Notes under the pieces: model-generated
The model's database searches: none
Seen by the model: only the letters and a program-made list of their open reading frames with translations
Told to the model about the DNA's origin: nothing
NCBI GenBank assembly: GCA_004764695.1
Contig: SMSO01000035.1
Location: 1,982,001 to 2,046,000 of the forward strand
Length of the DNA stretch: 64,000 bases
Reading direction: 5' to 3'
Source of the DNA: Schizochytrium sp. TIO01
Lineage: Eukaryota > Sar > Bigyra > Thraustochytrida > Thraustochytriidae
Translations under genes and position numbers: made by a program
Part shown: piece after piece, positions 63,482-64,000 of the stretch
How the letters are laid out: every line of letters begins with the position of its first letter
How positions within the stretch are numbered: position 1 is the first letter of the stretch

Positions 63482-64000
63482 ATGGGCGTGCGTGGCACGG
63501 CGTCCTCCACGTCCTCGGCGGCGGCCACTCCGCTTCCGCAAAGCGGCGTGGCGATTGGAGCTCATGAAAATCAAGGCCTCGCAGCACGCTCGAGCGAGGT
63601 CGGCGGCGAGGAAATTCGCGGCCGCGAAATTCAGGGACATGAAATTCGAGATCACGAAATTCGAGGTCGCGAAATTCGACCCCATGATAGCCGAGATTTC
63701 GGAGCACAACAAAGTATTATGCAGGACAAACGCAGACCTGAAAACCGTGGCGTTGAGCAGCTGTCAAGGTATGAATCAAGGCTTAATTTCTTTTCTAGGC
63801 TAGGACGCGTTCATCCAGAGCTCTTCAAGCACCCTGGATGTGCAGGTCTTGGTGTAGCACCCGGTAAATCAAGATGGCCATCTGTGGGGTCCAAAGCATT
63901 GGATCTTCACCAGCTTCTGCAGGAAGTCATGCGTCATGGAGGTTTCACTAATGTCGTGGAAAACAAACTCTGGAAGGTGTGTGGTCTCGCGCTTTATTTA
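63482..64000 (+). CDS. ARID/BRIGHT DNA-binding domain protein (5' part, cut by window end)
   Basis: One frame is open from the ATG at 63482 to the last base, 173 codons, with no stop. It begins MGVRGTASSTSSAAATPLPQ. A five-fold EIRGR-type repeat follows at about residues 44-68, then a basic stretch and FFSRLGRVHPELFKHPG. The last part is a clear ARID block: LDLHQLLQEVMRHGGFTNVV then ENKLWKVCG, matching the LDLxxLxxxVxxxGGxxxVxxxxxW core. ARID proteins bind AT-rich DNA and often belong to SWI/SNF-type remodelling complexes or histone demethylases; which kind cannot be told without the rest. Two other frames over 63492-63803 are shadows. Confidence 0.75.
   Translation, partial: MGVRGTASSTSSAAATPLPQSGVAIGAHENQGLAARSSEVGGEEIRGREIQGHEIRDHEIRGREIRPHDSRDFGAQQSIMQDKRRPENRGVEQLSRYESRLNFFSRLGRVHPELFKHPGCAGLGVAPGKSRWPSVGSKALDLHQLLQEVMRHGGFTNVVENKLWKVCGLALYL
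63611..63685 (+). repeat. Five-copy 15-bp tandem repeat in the ARID gene
   Basis: Five 15-bp units, each starting GAAATTC, with different second halves. They encode five Glu-Ile-(Arg/Gln) pentapeptides such as EIRGR, EIQGH and EIRDH. The repeat keeps the reading frame. Confidence 0.9.

Overview
The window is nuclear DNA from a eukaryotic protist. Protein genes sit far apart on both strands, there are no operons, several genes are intron-free over more than 4 kb, and microsatellites fill the gaps. The gene content (flagellar regulator DRC9, cyclophilin PPIL6, a CatSper channel accessory subunit, CENP-C, TFIIIC, VPS4, a fungal-type aspartokinase) points to a free-living protist with a flagellated stage. 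A stramenopile of the thraustochytrid kind fits best, but that placement is inference from style and content; no rRNA or other marker is present.

Layout. 1-294: 3' end of an unknown gene. 1.2-1.7 kb: protein phosphatase inhibitor 2. 2.9-10.6 kb: three cilium-linked genes, DRC9/IQCG-like (-), PPIL6 (+) and a CatSper gamma/delta/epsilon-like subunit (-). 11.2-15.4 kb: a very acidic, Ser-rich protein, possibly claspin/Mrc1-like (-). 17.5-18.9 kb: VPS4 AAA ATPase (+) with two unexpected CxxC motifs. 20.4-23.3 kb: CENP-C (-), with a short first exon. 25.9-26.4 kb: small membrane protein (+). 27.0-29.1 kb: GFAT, hexosamine synthesis (-). 29.1-34.4 kb: gene-poor. 34.4-35.9 kb: secreted trypsin with PAN-like tail (+). 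36.6-37.6 kb: Asn/Gly-rich nuclear-type protein (-). 37.6-44.2 kb: gene-poor, GC-rich islands and tetranucleotide arrays. 44.2-45.0 kb: unknown protein (+). 46.1-50.7 kb: TFIIIC TPR subunit (+). 51.5-52.3 kb: FrnE/DsbA-like oxidoreductase (-). 53.6-55.2 kb: aspartokinase (-). 55.2-61.0 kb: repeats and one possible three-exon gene (-). 61.0-62.2 kb: NCKX-type cation/Ca2+ exchanger (+). 63.5 kb to the end: 5' part of an ARID-domain gene (+).

The clearest biological grouping is the 2.9-10.6 kb flagellar block: an axonemal dynein regulator, a cilium-associated cyclophilin and a flagellar Ca2+-channel subunit lie side by side. Chromosome and transcription functions (CENP-C, TFIIIC, ARID, possible claspin) recur but look scattered. 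Four perfect hairpins lie in the 3' flanks of minus-strand genes and may be RNA 3'-end structures. No tRNA, rRNA, CRISPR array or intact transposon was recognised.
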